From positions 2,480,001 through 2,544,000 of the forward strand of contig NC_009792.1 in the NCBI RefSeq assembly GCF_000018045.1: a DNA stretch of 64,000 nt, given 5' to 3'. Each line of letters opens with the position of its first letter. Positions within the stretch are counted from its first letter, which is position 1. Source of the DNA: Citrobacter koseri ATCC BAA-895. GTDB lineage: Bacteria; Pseudomonadota; Gammaproteobacteria; Enterobacterales; Enterobacteriaceae. Both the position numbers and the translations under genes were made by a program. The notes beneath the pieces were generated by a model. That model saw only the letters and a list, made by a program, of their open reading frames with translations, ran no database searches and was not told where the DNA came from. Positions 25,543 to 34,417 of the stretch are shown piece by piece.

Positions 25543-26112
25543 TTAGTACTGTGTCGGCGCCGGTACGGCGGAAGACGGGTTCACCTGCGTCGGCGACGTT
25601 GACGGTACGGTTGTCGCTGCGCCGCCGCTGGCCTGAACAGGCACTGCCGTTTGCTGAACCGGCACCAGCGTCAGATCCGCTTTCGTGCCGCCCTGATTAA
25701 TAACTGGCTGTACGGTATCGGTGATAAAGACCAGTTTGTCATTAATCGTCACGGCGGCGCTCAACAGAATCCGCGCATTTGGCTGGATGTCAGCCGGGTT
25801 AAACGGCAGTACAAAGCTAAATGGCGACTGTTTCCCCTCGGTGCGCACCGCTTTCTGCGACAGCACTTTCGACGGCGCATCCGCCAGTGAGGCATCAGAC
25901 AGCGTCACGGTCAGTACGGCATCCGGTGGCAGGGCCACTTTCTGACGGATCCAGACGGTACCGGAGACATTAGGTTGCTGAATAGTTGACTGTGTAGCCA
26001 CGCCAGAAGTATTTGGGTCAGGCGCAGGCGTCTGGATATCTGCGCTTCTGTCTGCGCAGGCTGCCAGAGCAACCGCAACCGCTAAACCACTTACCATGTG
26101 CACGAGTTTCAT
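25543..26112 (-). CDS. ybaY: Lipoprotein YbaY (type III secretion lipoprotein chaperone-like fold)
   Basis: A 189-residue lipoprotein: signal peptide ending in the lipobox LAAC (Cys19), a linker, a YscW-like beta-sandwich (about 45-150), and a low-complexity Pro/Thr/Ser/Val-rich tail. It matches E. coli YbaY in layout. The YscW family includes secretin pilotins, but YbaY has no assigned partner. It is glycine- and proline-rich at the end, so the tail is likely disordered. Confidence 0.93.
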   Translation of the reverse strand: MKLVHMVSGLAVAVALAACADRSADIQTPAPDPNTSGVATQSTIQQPNVSGTVWIRQKVALPPDAVLTVTLSDASLADAPSKVLSQKAVRTEGKQSPFSFVLPFNPADIQPNARILLSAAVTINDKLVFITDTVQPVINQGGTKADLTLVPVQQTAVPVQASGGAATTVPSTSPTQVNPSSAVPAPTQY

Positions 26113-26327
26113 TAAATTCTCCTTATCATCAATGCATCAGCGGGAGGTGCTTTACCCGCCGGAAGAGTGGTTAACAAAGACATAACGTGACTAAGTGTGG
26201 CATATCTCACTTATTTTTGCCTGGAATTAGTCCGTAATTCAGACTATTGCACCCATCGGACCACTTTCAAAATTGCGTTATACTCTGCCTACCTCGCTTC
26301 GGCGCCGTTGTTACCTGGAGAGCACGT

Positions 26328-27188
26328 ATGAGTCAGGCACTGAATAATTTGCTGTCATTGTTAGATCTGGAAAAAATTGAAGAAGGACTCTTTCGGGGCC
26401 AAAGTGAAGACTTAGGATTACGTCAGGTTTTTGGTGGTCAGGTGGTCGGTCAGGCGCTGTATGCCGCCAAAGAGACCGTACCTGAACAACGTCTGGTTCA
26501 CTCTTTTCACAGCTACTTTCTGCGCCCCGGCGACAGCCTGAAGCCCATTATTTACGATGTGGAAGTTCTGCGCGACGGCAACAGTTTCAGCGCGCGTCGC
26601 GTCGCCGCCATCCAGAACGGGAAGCCTATTTTCTATATGACAGCCTCCTTCCAGGCGCCGGAAGAGGGATTTGAGCATCAGAAAACCATGCCGGACGCCC
26701 CTGCGCCGGAAACGCTGCAATCGGAGACGGAGATCGCCCGTTCATTGGCGCATCTGCTGCCGCCCGTGCTGAAAGAGAAATTTATCAGCGACCGCCCGCT
26801 GGAGATCCGCCCGGTGGAGTTCCACAACCCGTTAAAAGGCCACGTTGCGAACCCGACGCGTCAGGTCTGGATCCGCGCCAACGGTACGATACCGGATGAT
26901 ATCCGCATTCATCAGTATCTGCTGGGTTATGCTTCCGATCTGAATTTCCTGCCCGTCGCGCTGCAACCCTACGGCATCGGCTTCCTGGAGAAAGGTCTGC
27001 AAATTGCCACGATCGACCATTCAATGTGGTTCCATCGCCCTTTCAACATGAACGAATGGTTGCTGTACAGCGTAGAGAGCACCTCGGCTTCCAGCGCCCG
27101 TGGTTTTGTTCGTGGGGAGTTTTACACGCGGGATGGCGTGATGGTCGCGTCGACCGTTCAGGAAGGCGTGATGCGCAATCGCAATTGA
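26328..27188 (+). CDS. tesB: Acyl-CoA thioesterase II
   Basis: A 286-residue double hot-dog thioesterase starting at ATG 26328 (MSQALNNLLSLL) with a strong CTGGAGAG site. The catalytic triad known for E. coli TesB falls at the same numbers: D204 (GYASDLNF), T228 (IATID) and Q278 (VQEGV). It hydrolyses medium- and long-chain acyl-CoA. An in-frame extension to 26247 is not conserved and runs through the promoter region. It is convergent with glnK-amtB across a strong terminator. Confidence 0.97.
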   Translation: MSQALNNLLSLLDLEKIEEGLFRGQSEDLGLRQVFGGQVVGQALYAAKETVPEQRLVHSFHSYFLRPGDSLKPIIYDVEVLRDGNSFSARRVAAIQNGKPIFYMTASFQAPEEGFEHQKTMPDAPAPETLQSETEIARSLAHLLPPVLKEKFISDRPLEIRPVEFHNPLKGHVANPTRQVWIRANGTIPDDIRIHQYLLGYASDLNFLPVALQPYGIGFLEKGLQIATIDHSMWFHRPFNMNEWLLYSVESTSASSARGFVRGEFYTRDGVMVASTVQEGVMRNRN

Positions 27189-27192
27189 AAAT

Positions 27193-27228
27193 GGCCGAAT
27201 GGCGACGCAAAAGCGTCGCCATTCGGCC
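27193..27228. terminator. Strong stem-loop between tesB and amtB
   Basis: A perfect 16-bp stem (GGCCGAATGGCGACGC and its complement) with an AAAA loop lies 4 bp after the tesB stop and 9 bp after the amtB stop. It is well placed to end both convergent transcripts. Confidence 0.85.
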
Positions 27229-27237
27229 TGTTGATGA

Positions 27238-28524
27238 TCAGGCGTTATACGCATTCTCGCCGTGGCTGTTGACGTCCAGACCTTCGCGCTCCTGCTCTTC
27301 CGGTACGCGCAGCCCAACGGTGATATCCGCCAGTTTGTAGCCGATAAACGCCACTACGCCAGACCAGACGATGGTGATAGCGATACTCTCCAGCTGCACC
27401 AGCAGCTGATGCCCCATCGTCACGCCTTCGGCAAACCCTACACCGCCGAGCGTGGTGGATGCAAAGATCCCGGTCAGGATACACCCAACGATGCCGCAAA
27501 CGCCGTGGATGCCAAACACATCGCAAGGATCGTCCACACGCAGCAGACGTTTAAGCATCGTCACGCCCCACAGACCCGCCAGCCCCGCAACGACACCGAG
27601 AATCAACGCGCCGCCGACGCCAATGTAACCACAGGCTGGCGTTATGCCGACCAGTCCCGCGATAGCGCCGGAGCAGGCGCCCAGCAGAGACGGTTTACCG
27701 CGCAGCGCCCACTCGCCGAAAATCCACCCCAGAATAGCGGCAGCCGTTGCCACCACGGTGTTAACAAAGGCCAGTGCAGCAATCTCGTTCGCCATGCCCG
27801 CCGACCCGGCGTTAAAGCCAAACCAGCCGATATAGAGGATCGCGGTGCCGGTGAAAACCATCGGCAGGTTATGGGGTTTGAACGCCTCTTTACCAAAGCC
27901 GACACGTTTGCCAATCAGATAAGCGCCCACCAGACCAGCAATCGCCGCATTGATATGCACGACCGTACCGCCCGCAAAATCCAGCGCGCCGTGAGAAGCC
28001 AGCAAACCGCCGCCCCAGACCATATGCGCAATCGGGATATAGGAGAGCGTCAGCCACACCACCACGAAAATCAGTACCGCAGAGAAGCGGATACGTTCAG
28101 CCAGCGCCCCTACGATCAGCCCGACGGTAATGCAGGCGAAAGAGCCCTGGAAAGCAACGTGAATATACTGGTAGAAACTGCCCATCACTGCCGTGAGCTC
28201 AATATTTTTCAGCATCACCCAGTTGAAGTCGCCAAAGAAGTTGTTCCCCTCGCCAAAGGCCAGCGAATAGCCGTAAACAACCCACAAAATACAGACCAGC
28301 GCGAAGGTGACGGCAACCTGCGTCAACATCGACAGCACGTTCTTTCCACGGATCAATCCGCCATAGAACAGAGCAATGCCCGGAATGGTCATGAACAGCA
28401 CCAGCGCGGTGCAAATCATCATAAAGGCATTGTCGGCTTTATCCACAACCGCCGGAGCCGCCATTGCCAGACCTGGAAGCAAAGCCAGTGAAGCAAGGCC
28501 AGTTTTCATCGTTGCTATCTTCAT
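27238..28524 (-). CDS. amtB: Ammonium channel AmtB
   Basis: A 428-residue protein started at ATG 28524 (MKIATMKTGLASLALLP). A cleavable signal peptide of about 22 residues (ending AMA) precedes eleven membrane helices. Family motifs for the twin-histidine pore (HINAAIAGLVGAY and HGVCGIVG) are present. Trimeric AmtB conducts ammonium when nitrogen is scarce and is plugged by GlnK. It follows glnK by 31 bp in one operon. An extension to 28713 would overlap glnK and is rejected. Confidence 0.98.
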   Translation of the reverse strand: MKIATMKTGLASLALLPGLAMAAPAVVDKADNAFMMICTALVLFMTIPGIALFYGGLIRGKNVLSMLTQVAVTFALVCILWVVYGYSLAFGEGNNFFGDFNWVMLKNIELTAVMGSFYQYIHVAFQGSFACITVGLIVGALAERIRFSAVLIFVVVWLTLSYIPIAHMVWGGGLLASHGALDFAGGTVVHINAAIAGLVGAYLIGKRVGFGKEAFKPHNLPMVFTGTAILYIGWFGFNAGSAGMANEIAALAFVNTVVATAAAILGWIFGEWALRGKPSLLGACSGAIAGLVGITPACGYIGVGGALILGVVAGLAGLWGVTMLKRLLRVDDPCDVFGIHGVCGIVGCILTGIFASTTLGGVGFAEGVTMGHQLLVQLESIAITIVWSGVVAFIGYKLADITVGLRVPEEQEREGLDVNSHGENAYNA

Positions 28525-28555
28525 CTTTTCGTTCCCTATCACTGTGTGCCAGGAG

Positions 28556-28894
28556 TTACAGTGCCGCTTCGTCGGCTTCGCCGGTACGAATACGAATGAC
28601 ACGTTGCAGCTCAGCGACAAAAATTTTGCCGTCGCCAATTTTTCCGGTGTAGGCCGCCTTGCTGATGACCTCAATGACTTCATCAAGCTGGTCGTCGGCA
28701 ATCGCCACATCAATCTTCACTTTGGGCAGGAAGTTGACGCTGTATTCCGCACCGCGGTACAGCTCGGCATGGCCTTTCTGACGCCCGAAGCCTTTCACTT
28801 CGGTGACTGTCAGCCCTTGAATACCAATCGAAGACAGTGCTTCACGGACGTCTTCCAGTTTGAACGGTTTGATTACCACGGTAACCAGCTTCAT
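28556..28894 (-). CDS. glnK: Nitrogen regulatory PII protein GlnK
   Basis: A 112-residue PII protein starting at ATG 28894 with GGAGGGG upstream. The T-loop uridylylation site Tyr51 (RGAEYSVNF) and the B-loop TGKIGDGKIF are intact. GlnK binds ATP/ADP and 2-oxoglutarate and, when deuridylylated, blocks AmtB. It is expressed from a sigma-54 promoter under NtrC control (see the sites at 28949 and 29027). Confidence 0.98.
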   Translation of the reverse strand: MKLVTVVIKPFKLEDVREALSSIGIQGLTVTEVKGFGRQKGHAELYRGAEYSVNFLPKVKIDVAIADDQLDEVIEVISKAAYTGKIGDGKIFVAELQRVIRIRTGEADEAAL

Positions 28895-28948
28895 AGATCC
28901 CCTCCTGTCAGAATTCGATAATGTCTGCCGCTTCACGACAGGGATATT

Positions 28949-28963
28949 GCAAGGGGTGTGCCA
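28949..28963 (-). promoter_or_regulatory. Sigma-54 promoter of glnK-amtB
   Basis: On the minus strand TGGCAC (28963-28958), five bases, TTGC (28952-28949): a perfect match to the -24/-12 consensus TGGCAC-N5-TTGC. It lies about 55 bp upstream of the glnK ATG. Confidence 0.92.
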
Positions 28964-29026
28964 GAAATGAAAAACGCGGGATAATTCAGGCTTGTAGGGT
29001 ACGGCAGGGGAAGGAAAAGAAAAAAC

Positions 29027-29041
29027 GCACTATAACGGTGC
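29027..29041. promoter_or_regulatory. NtrC-binding site upstream of glnK
   Basis: GCAC-N7-GTGC (GCACTATAACGGTGC) fits the NtrC dyad. It lies about 65-80 bp upstream of the -24 element, the usual place for an enhancer. A further TGCACC half site is at about 29059-29064. Confidence 0.7.
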
Positions 29042-29076
29042 ATGGTACGTTACATTTTTGCACCAGATTGTTGATT

Positions 29077-29156
29077 GCCGGATGGCGGCGTAAGCACCTT
29101 ATTCGGCCTACAAGAGCGCATTGTCCGTAGGCCTGATAAGCGCAGCACCATCAGGC
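29077..29156. repeat. REP/BIME element overlapping the mdlB stop codon
   Basis: A GCCGGATGGCGGC-type unit at the left and a GGCCTGATAAGCGC...CATCAGGC unit at the right form a typical BIME. The right end covers the last codons and TGA of mdlB (29151-29153). Confidence 0.85.
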
Positions 29157-30929
29157 GCTGAGCGATTCCTCACGCGCGCTGGCCGCCAGCTCTTCACCGG
29201 CAAGCTGTAGTTGGTACATCTGCCAGTAACGCCCTTGCGCTTCGAGCAGTTGTTGATGCGTACCGCGCTCGACCGCCTGCCCGCGATGCAGCACCAGAAT
29301 GGTGTCCGCATCAACAATGGTTGACAGGCGATGTGCAATCACCACCAGCGTGGTGTGTTCACGCACTGCCGCCAGCGCTTGCTGAATCGCCTGCTCAGTA
29401 CCGGAGTCAATGCTGGCGGTGGCTTCATCCAGAATCAGAACCTGCGGCGTATCAACCAGCACCCGCGCCAGCGCCAGCAGCTGTTTCTGCCCGACGGACA
29501 GATTATTGCCCTGCTCGCCCAGCCGGGTGTGGATACCCTCGCTCAGACTACGCGCCAGCTCCACCAGTTGCACGGTTTCCAGCGCCTGCCAGACCTGTTC
29601 CTCCGAAATATCGCGCCCCAGCGTAACGTTCGCCAGGAACGTATCCGCCATCACCACCGGGTCCTGCTGCACCATCGCGACTCCCTGACGTAAAACCCCG
29701 TGGCTCAACGTTGACAGCGAACGGTCGTCAAGGCGAATGTCTCCCTGTGTAAGCGGGTAATACCCCATCAGCAGGCTGGCGAGGGTACTCTTGCCGCTGC
29801 CGGTATGCCCGACCAGCGCCACAAAGCTGCGCGACGGAACGGAGAGCGTAATGTTTTGCAGCACCAGATTGTCGTCACGGTAGGCGAAGGAGACATCATC
29901 AACGTCAATCCTGCCCGACTGCAACGGGCGCTCATCCCGACCATAATCCTGGCGTGGGCCGTCCATCAGTTCGAATACGCGCTCCCCCGCCACCGCAGCC
30001 TGCTGCAACATCGACTGTTGGGTCGTCAGTTCAATCAATGGCTCGTTCAGACGCCCCAGATAGCTGATAAAGGCGTACAACACCCCGACTTCAATGGTGC
30101 CGCGCGAGGTAAAGCTAAACAGCATCAGTAATCCGCAGAGGATCAGCGCGGAAAAAAGGCTGAGCAGCGGGCGCAATAAAAAGCCGTCCAGTCGCAGGGT
30201 CTGCATCCGCGCCATATAGTGCGAGCGGCTGGCCTCCCCCATTCTCTCGCCGAACCGCGCCTGCTGGCGGAACTGCTGAATGACGCTCATGCCGTTAATG
30301 ACCTCATTGAAGCCATCATTGATGTCCGCCAGATATGCCCGCACGCGGCGCACAATCGGCGTGCTATAGCGCTGGTAAATCACCATCACCACCAGCACCG
30401 CCGGGAAAATCGCCATCGCGACCAGCGCCATCCGCCAGTCGAGGCTGAACATGGCGACCAGCATCGCGCCAATTAACGCCGCGCTACGCAGCACCGTCGC
30501 CACGACCGTAACGTAAAGGTCGCGGATGACTTCCGTATCATTGGTCACGCGAGAGATCAGTTGCCCCACCGGCTGCGTGTCAAAGGCGCTCAGTGGCTGG
30601 CGCAAAGCGGCATCCATCACATCGGTACGCAGCTGTTGCACTACGCCGACGGCCGCCTGATTAAACAACAGCGACTGCGCATAATGCAGCCCCGCCGCCA
30701 GAAACTGTAAGCCAATGTACGCCGCCACCAGCCCCGCGACCATGCCCAGAGGCAGGTGGCTCTTCGCGACCATATTGTCGATAAAGTAGCTGATAAGTAA
30801 CGGGCCGCTGACTTCCGCCGCTGCCGCGATCCACAGCATCACCACGGCGATGGCAAGCGGTTTACGCCACGGCGAACCATACGCCAGCAGCCTTTTCAGG
30901 GTCGGCCATAACTGTCCAAAACTACGCAT
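29151..30929 (-). CDS. mdlB: ABC exporter half-transporter MdlB
   Basis: A 592-residue half-transporter: six membrane helices (about 1-310), then an ATPase domain with Walker A GHTGSGKS, signature LSVGQKQ (Ser-Val in place of the usual LSGGQ) and Walker B VLILDEAT, followed by the H-loop AHRLST. It forms a heterodimer with MdlA; substrate is not firmly known (multidrug-like). The start overlaps the mdlA stop by 8 nt, indicating an operon. The last codons lie inside a REP element. Confidence 0.95.
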   Translation of the reverse strand: MRSFGQLWPTLKRLLAYGSPWRKPLAIAVVMLWIAAAAEVSGPLLISYFIDNMVAKSHLPLGMVAGLVAAYIGLQFLAAGLHYAQSLLFNQAAVGVVQQLRTDVMDAALRQPLSAFDTQPVGQLISRVTNDTEVIRDLYVTVVATVLRSAALIGAMLVAMFSLDWRMALVAMAIFPAVLVVMVIYQRYSTPIVRRVRAYLADINDGFNEVINGMSVIQQFRQQARFGERMGEASRSHYMARMQTLRLDGFLLRPLLSLFSALILCGLLMLFSFTSRGTIEVGVLYAFISYLGRLNEPLIELTTQQSMLQQAAVAGERVFELMDGPRQDYGRDERPLQSGRIDVDDVSFAYRDDNLVLQNITLSVPSRSFVALVGHTGSGKSTLASLLMGYYPLTQGDIRLDDRSLSTLSHGVLRQGVAMVQQDPVVMADTFLANVTLGRDISEEQVWQALETVQLVELARSLSEGIHTRLGEQGNNLSVGQKQLLALARVLVDTPQVLILDEATASIDSGTEQAIQQALAAVREHTTLVVIAHRLSTIVDADTILVLHRGQAVERGTHQQLLEAQGRYWQMYQLQLAGEELAASAREESLSA

Positions 30930-32694
30930 CTGCCGTCTCCTCGTTGATTTCAGGAGCGTCAGTCAGCGCCGCCTCCAGTTGCTGATAGCGATACATATCG
31001 CGATACCAGCCCGTTTGCAGCACTAATTCATCGTGATCGCCACGCTGGGCGATATGGCCATGCTGCATCACGATAATCTCGTTGGCTTCCGTCAGAGCGG
31101 ATAAGCGGTGCGCGCTAATAATCACGGTGCGCCCCTCTCCCCACTGGCGTAAATTATGCAGAATCTGGTGTTCGGTACGGCCATCCACCGCCGACAGCGC
31201 ATCATCCAGAATCAGGATTTCCGCATTGAGCAGTAACGCGCGCGCAATAGAAATGCGCTGTTTTTGCCCGCCAGATAGCATGACGCCGCGTTCGCCCACT
31301 TCGGTGTCATATCCTTGAGGCAGACGCAAAATATCCTCATGCACGCTGGCCAGCCGCGCCACCTGTTCAATCTCTTCCTGCGTCGCGTTTGGGCGCCCCA
31401 GCGCGATGTTATTGCCGACCGTGTCGGAGAACAGGAACGGCGTCTGGCTGACGACCGCCAGGCGACTGCGCCAGCTATCAAGCTGCAAGCGCGTCAGCGG
31501 AATATCATGAAAACGGATATCCCCCTGCGTAATATCGAAATGGCGCTGAATAAGCGAAAGAAGAGTGCTTTTCCCCGCGCCCGTCGGCCCGCAGATCCCC
31601 AGCATCTGCCCTGGCTCAAGCTGGAATTGCACATTTTCCAGCGCCGGATGCGCGGTTTGCGGGTAGCTGAATTCACGAATGGAGACCGTCAGCGCTCCCC
31701 GCCCTTCCGGCACCGCCTCCGTTCCGTCGTTGACGACCGGCGCTTCCGCCAGCATCGCGCGGATACGGCTGTACGCTGCGCTACCGCGTTCCACAATGTT
31801 AAACATCCAGGCCAGCGCTAACATAGGCCAGATCATCAGCCCGAGGTACATCATAAAGCTGGTCAGTTCCCCAAGCGTCAGCGTACCGTGCACTACCATC
31901 CAGCTTCCGCCGCCGATGGCAAGCAGATTAGCCATGCCGATGGCAATATAAATCGTGGGATCAAAACGGGCGTCGATACGTGCTACCCGCATATTTTTCT
32001 TCCCGGTATCTTCCGCGTCCGCCGCAAACAGCGACGACTGTCGATCTTCAAGGCCAAAAGCTTTGATCATGCGAATGCTGGTCAGGCTCTCCTGGGTACG
32101 ATCGTTCAGACTGGAAAACGCCGCCTGCGCCAGTTTGAAGCGGTTATGCAGACGGTCGCCGTAGCGCTTGATCATCAGCGCCATAATCGGCATAGGCAGC
32201 AGCGCGAACAGCGTCAGTTGCCAACTGAGCTGCGTTGACATCACGATCAGCACAGCGCAGCCCATCACCAGCGAATCCACCAGCGTGAGCACTCCTTCCC
32301 CGGCGGCAAAGACGACACGATCGACGTCGTTAGTCGCGCGCGCCATTAAGTCGCCGGTGCGGTGTCGCAGATAAAATTCAGGATGCTGACGACTGAGCTG
32401 GCGGTAGTAATCTTCACGCAGTTCAACCGCCAGTTGATAAGAGGCGCCGAACAGCAGCACGCGCCAGACATAGCGCAACAAATAGACGATTACCGCAATC
32501 ATGGCCATCGTGCCCACCCACATCAATACCTGACCGGTAGTGAAATGTTGCGCAGTGACGCCATCCACAACGATCCCGACCACTTTGGGCGGGATCAGCT
32601 GAAGGACAGCGATAATGATAAGCAAGGCCACGGCGCCGAGATAGCGACGCCACTCCCGACGGAAGTACCAGCTTAATTGAGCAAATAATCGCAC
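30922..32694 (-). CDS. mdlA: ABC exporter half-transporter MdlA
   Basis: A 590-residue partner of MdlB with six membrane helices and an ATPase domain: Walker A GPTGAGKS, canonical signature LSGGQKQ, Walker B ILILDDAL. The Walker B is followed by Asp rather than the catalytic Glu, whereas MdlB has DEAT, so the heterodimer probably has one degenerate ATP site, as in TM287/288-like exporters. It follows decR by 44 bp on the same strand and may be co-transcribed with it. Confidence 0.95.
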   Translation of the reverse strand: MRLFAQLSWYFRREWRRYLGAVALLIIIAVLQLIPPKVVGIVVDGVTAQHFTTGQVLMWVGTMAMIAVIVYLLRYVWRVLLFGASYQLAVELREDYYRQLSRQHPEFYLRHRTGDLMARATNDVDRVVFAAGEGVLTLVDSLVMGCAVLIVMSTQLSWQLTLFALLPMPIMALMIKRYGDRLHNRFKLAQAAFSSLNDRTQESLTSIRMIKAFGLEDRQSSLFAADAEDTGKKNMRVARIDARFDPTIYIAIGMANLLAIGGGSWMVVHGTLTLGELTSFMMYLGLMIWPMLALAWMFNIVERGSAAYSRIRAMLAEAPVVNDGTEAVPEGRGALTVSIREFSYPQTAHPALENVQFQLEPGQMLGICGPTGAGKSTLLSLIQRHFDITQGDIRFHDIPLTRLQLDSWRSRLAVVSQTPFLFSDTVGNNIALGRPNATQEEIEQVARLASVHEDILRLPQGYDTEVGERGVMLSGGQKQRISIARALLLNAEILILDDALSAVDGRTEHQILHNLRQWGEGRTVIISAHRLSALTEANEIIVMQHGHIAQRGDHDELVLQTGWYRDMYRYQQLEAALTDAPEINEETADA

Positions 32695-32738
32695 GCGTTA
32701 TATCCTGACATGATTTCCAGCAATATTTTCCGGGAGAA

Positions 32739-33197
32739 TTATTCAATAGGCAGAGCGGTTGTGTACTTAATCTGTTCCATCGCAAAGCTCGACGTTACGT
32801 CTGACAATCCCGGAACACTGTTCACCAGACGTTTGTAGAAGTCGTCATAACGCTTCATATCTGCTACCTGAACCCGCATCAGATAGTCGTATTCCCCGGC
32901 CATACGCCAGAACCCCAGCACTTCCGGCATTTCGGTGACCACCGTCACGAAGCGGCTGTACCATTCACTGCTGTGATGCTGGGTTTTGATCAGTACGAAC
33001 GCCGTTAACCCCAGGCCCAATTTCTCCGGGTCCAGCAGCGCGACTTTACCGAGGAGAATGCCGTCGTCTTCCAGACGTTTCAGCCGTTTCCAGCAGGGTG
33101 TGGTGGTCAGATTAACGGCATCGGCCAGCGCCTGCAAAGAGAGGGTGCAGTCCTGCTGCAACAAAAGCAGCAGCTTACGGTCAATTTTATCTAACAT
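32739..33197 (-). CDS. decR: Lrp/AsnC-family regulator DecR (YbaO)
   Basis: A 152-residue Lrp-type regulator started at ATG 33197 (MLDKIDRKLLLLLQ). The N-terminal winged helix (LSLQALADAVNLTTTPCWKRLKRLEDDG) is followed by the RAM effector domain. In E. coli DecR (CybR) senses cysteine and activates cysteine detoxification genes; in Salmonella the same protein controls adjacent cdsH. Here it is divergent from cdsH with a 112-bp gap that contains an inverted repeat. An upstream in-frame extension to 33341 would overlap the cdsH start and is rejected. Confidence 0.95.
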   Translation of the reverse strand: MLDKIDRKLLLLLQQDCTLSLQALADAVNLTTTPCWKRLKRLEDDGILLGKVALLDPEKLGLGLTAFVLIKTQHHSSEWYSRFVTVVTEMPEVLGFWRMAGEYDYLMRVQVADMKRYDDFYKRLVNSVPGLSDVTSSFAMEQIKYTTALPIE

Positions 33198-33209
33198 ACC
33201 CACCCCACA

Positions 33210-33224
33210 GAGAAGATTTTTCTC
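33210..33224. promoter_or_regulatory. Inverted repeat in the decR-cdsH gap, candidate DecR site
   Basis: GAGAA-GATTT-TTCTC is a perfect 5-bp dyad with an AT-rich centre, the general form of Lrp/AsnC-family sites. It lies 13 bp before the decR start. That DecR binds it is an inference. Confidence 0.4.
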
Positions 33225-33309
33225 CCTACATTCTATTTTAAAGGTGAAATGGCAACAATTTTTTCCGTGCTTTTCGCTAATCTGGGCACAAAATGACAAA
33301 TGGAAATTA

Positions 33310-34365
33310 ATGATGAATAGCACCTGGGTTAAAAACGCCATTAATGAAATTAACGCTGACTATCAGCGTTCAGCCGACACGCATCTGATCCGGTTGTCGC
33401 TACCAGCGTTTCCGGGCATCCAGATCTACCTGAAGGATGAAAGCACCCATCCGACCGGCAGCCTGAAGCACCGTCTGGCGCGTTCATTGTTCCTGTATGG
33501 GTTGTGTAACGGCTGGATTAAAGAAAACACGACCATTATTGAATCCTCCTCCGGTTCAACGGCGGTTTCCGAAGCCTGGTTCGCCCGACTGCTCGGCCTG
33601 CCGTTTATCGCGGTAATGCCTTCCTGCACGGCAAAACGCAAAATCGAACAAATTGCGTTTTATGGCGGTCGCTGCCACTTTGTCGAAAGCGCCTGCGAGA
33701 TTTACGCCGCCTCTGAGCAGCTGGCGCACGAACTGAACGGTCACTATATGGATCAGTTCACCTATGCCGAACGCGCCACCGACTGGCGCGGCAACAATAA
33801 TATCGCCGACAGTATTTTCCATCAGATGCAGCGTGAGCCTAATCCGGTGCCGAAGCATATCGTGATGAGCGCGGGGACGGGCGGCACGTCAGCGACAATT
33901 GGCCGCTATATTCGCTGTCATGGGTATGACACGCGCCTGATGGTGGTTGACCCGGAAAACTCGGTCTTCCTGCCCTACTGGCAGGATCGCGACGCCACAT
34001 TGCGCAGCCCGGTGGGCAGCAAAATTGAGGGGATTGGCCGCCCGCGCGTGGAACCCTCCTTCATCCCGGATGTGGTGGACGAAATGCTGCGCGTACCCGA
34101 CGCCGCCAGCGTCGCGACCGCGCACTGGCTGGAAACACAGCTGGGCCGTAAAGTGGGCGCCTCCACCGGCACTAATATGTGGGGAACGTTGCAGATCGCA
34201 GCCAGAATGCGCGACGCCGGAGAGACCGGTTCTCTCGTCACGCTGCTGTGTGACAGCGGCGAACGCTATCTCGACACCTATTACAATCCCCAGTGGGTTA
34301 ACGATCACATTGGCGATTTAGCGCCGTGGCAGGCGGAAATTGCCCAACTGCTGAACGTCCGTTAA
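33310..34365 (+). CDS. cdsH: PLP-dependent L-cysteine desulfhydrase CdsH
   Basis: A 351-residue protein of the cysteine synthase/cystathionine beta-synthase fold (fold type II PLP enzymes). The PLP lysine is K53 (HPTGSLKHR), the substrate loop is ESSSGSTAVS and the phosphate-binding loop SAGTGGTSATIG. In Salmonella the gene next to ybaO (STM0458) was shown to be the main cysteine desulfhydrase, converting cysteine to pyruvate, ammonia and sulfide; this gene has the same neighbour and layout. It was earlier annotated as a cysteine synthase. Start at 33310 or 33313 (tandem ATG). Divergent decR likely induces it with cysteine. It is not at this locus in E. coli K-12. Confidence 0.88.
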   Translation: MMNSTWVKNAINEINADYQRSADTHLIRLSLPAFPGIQIYLKDESTHPTGSLKHRLARSLFLYGLCNGWIKENTTIIESSSGSTAVSEAWFARLLGLPFIAVMPSCTAKRKIEQIAFYGGRCHFVESACEIYAASEQLAHELNGHYMDQFTYAERATDWRGNNNIADSIFHQMQREPNPVPKHIVMSAGTGGTSATIGRYIRCHGYDTRLMVVDPENSVFLPYWQDRDATLRSPVGSKIEGIGRPRVEPSFIPDVVDEMLRVPDAASVATAHWLETQLGRKVGASTGTNMWGTLQIAARMRDAGETGSLVTLLCDSGERYLDTYYNPQWVNDHIGDLAPWQAEIAQLLNVR

Positions 34366-34371
34366 GCGGCA

Positions 34372-34402
34372 TAAAAAAAGCCAGGCTTTACGGGCCTGGC
34401 TT
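34372..34402. terminator. Terminator between cdsH and cof
   Basis: AAGCCAGGC and GCCTGGCTT form a 9-bp stem with a 7-nt loop. On the minus strand it is followed by TTTTTTT, so it is a strong terminator for cof; it can also serve cdsH, whose stop is 7 bp away. Confidence 0.85.
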
Positions 34403-34417
34403 GCTGGAAAGGATCGC

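Noticed and set aside
27262..28491. A 409-codon open frame antisense to amtB
   Set aside because: Shadow of amtB; hydrophilic, Gln/His/Arg-rich translation without family features.
28525..28713. N-terminal extension of amtB
   Set aside because: It would cover the 3' part of glnK and place a long extra segment ahead of the signal peptide.
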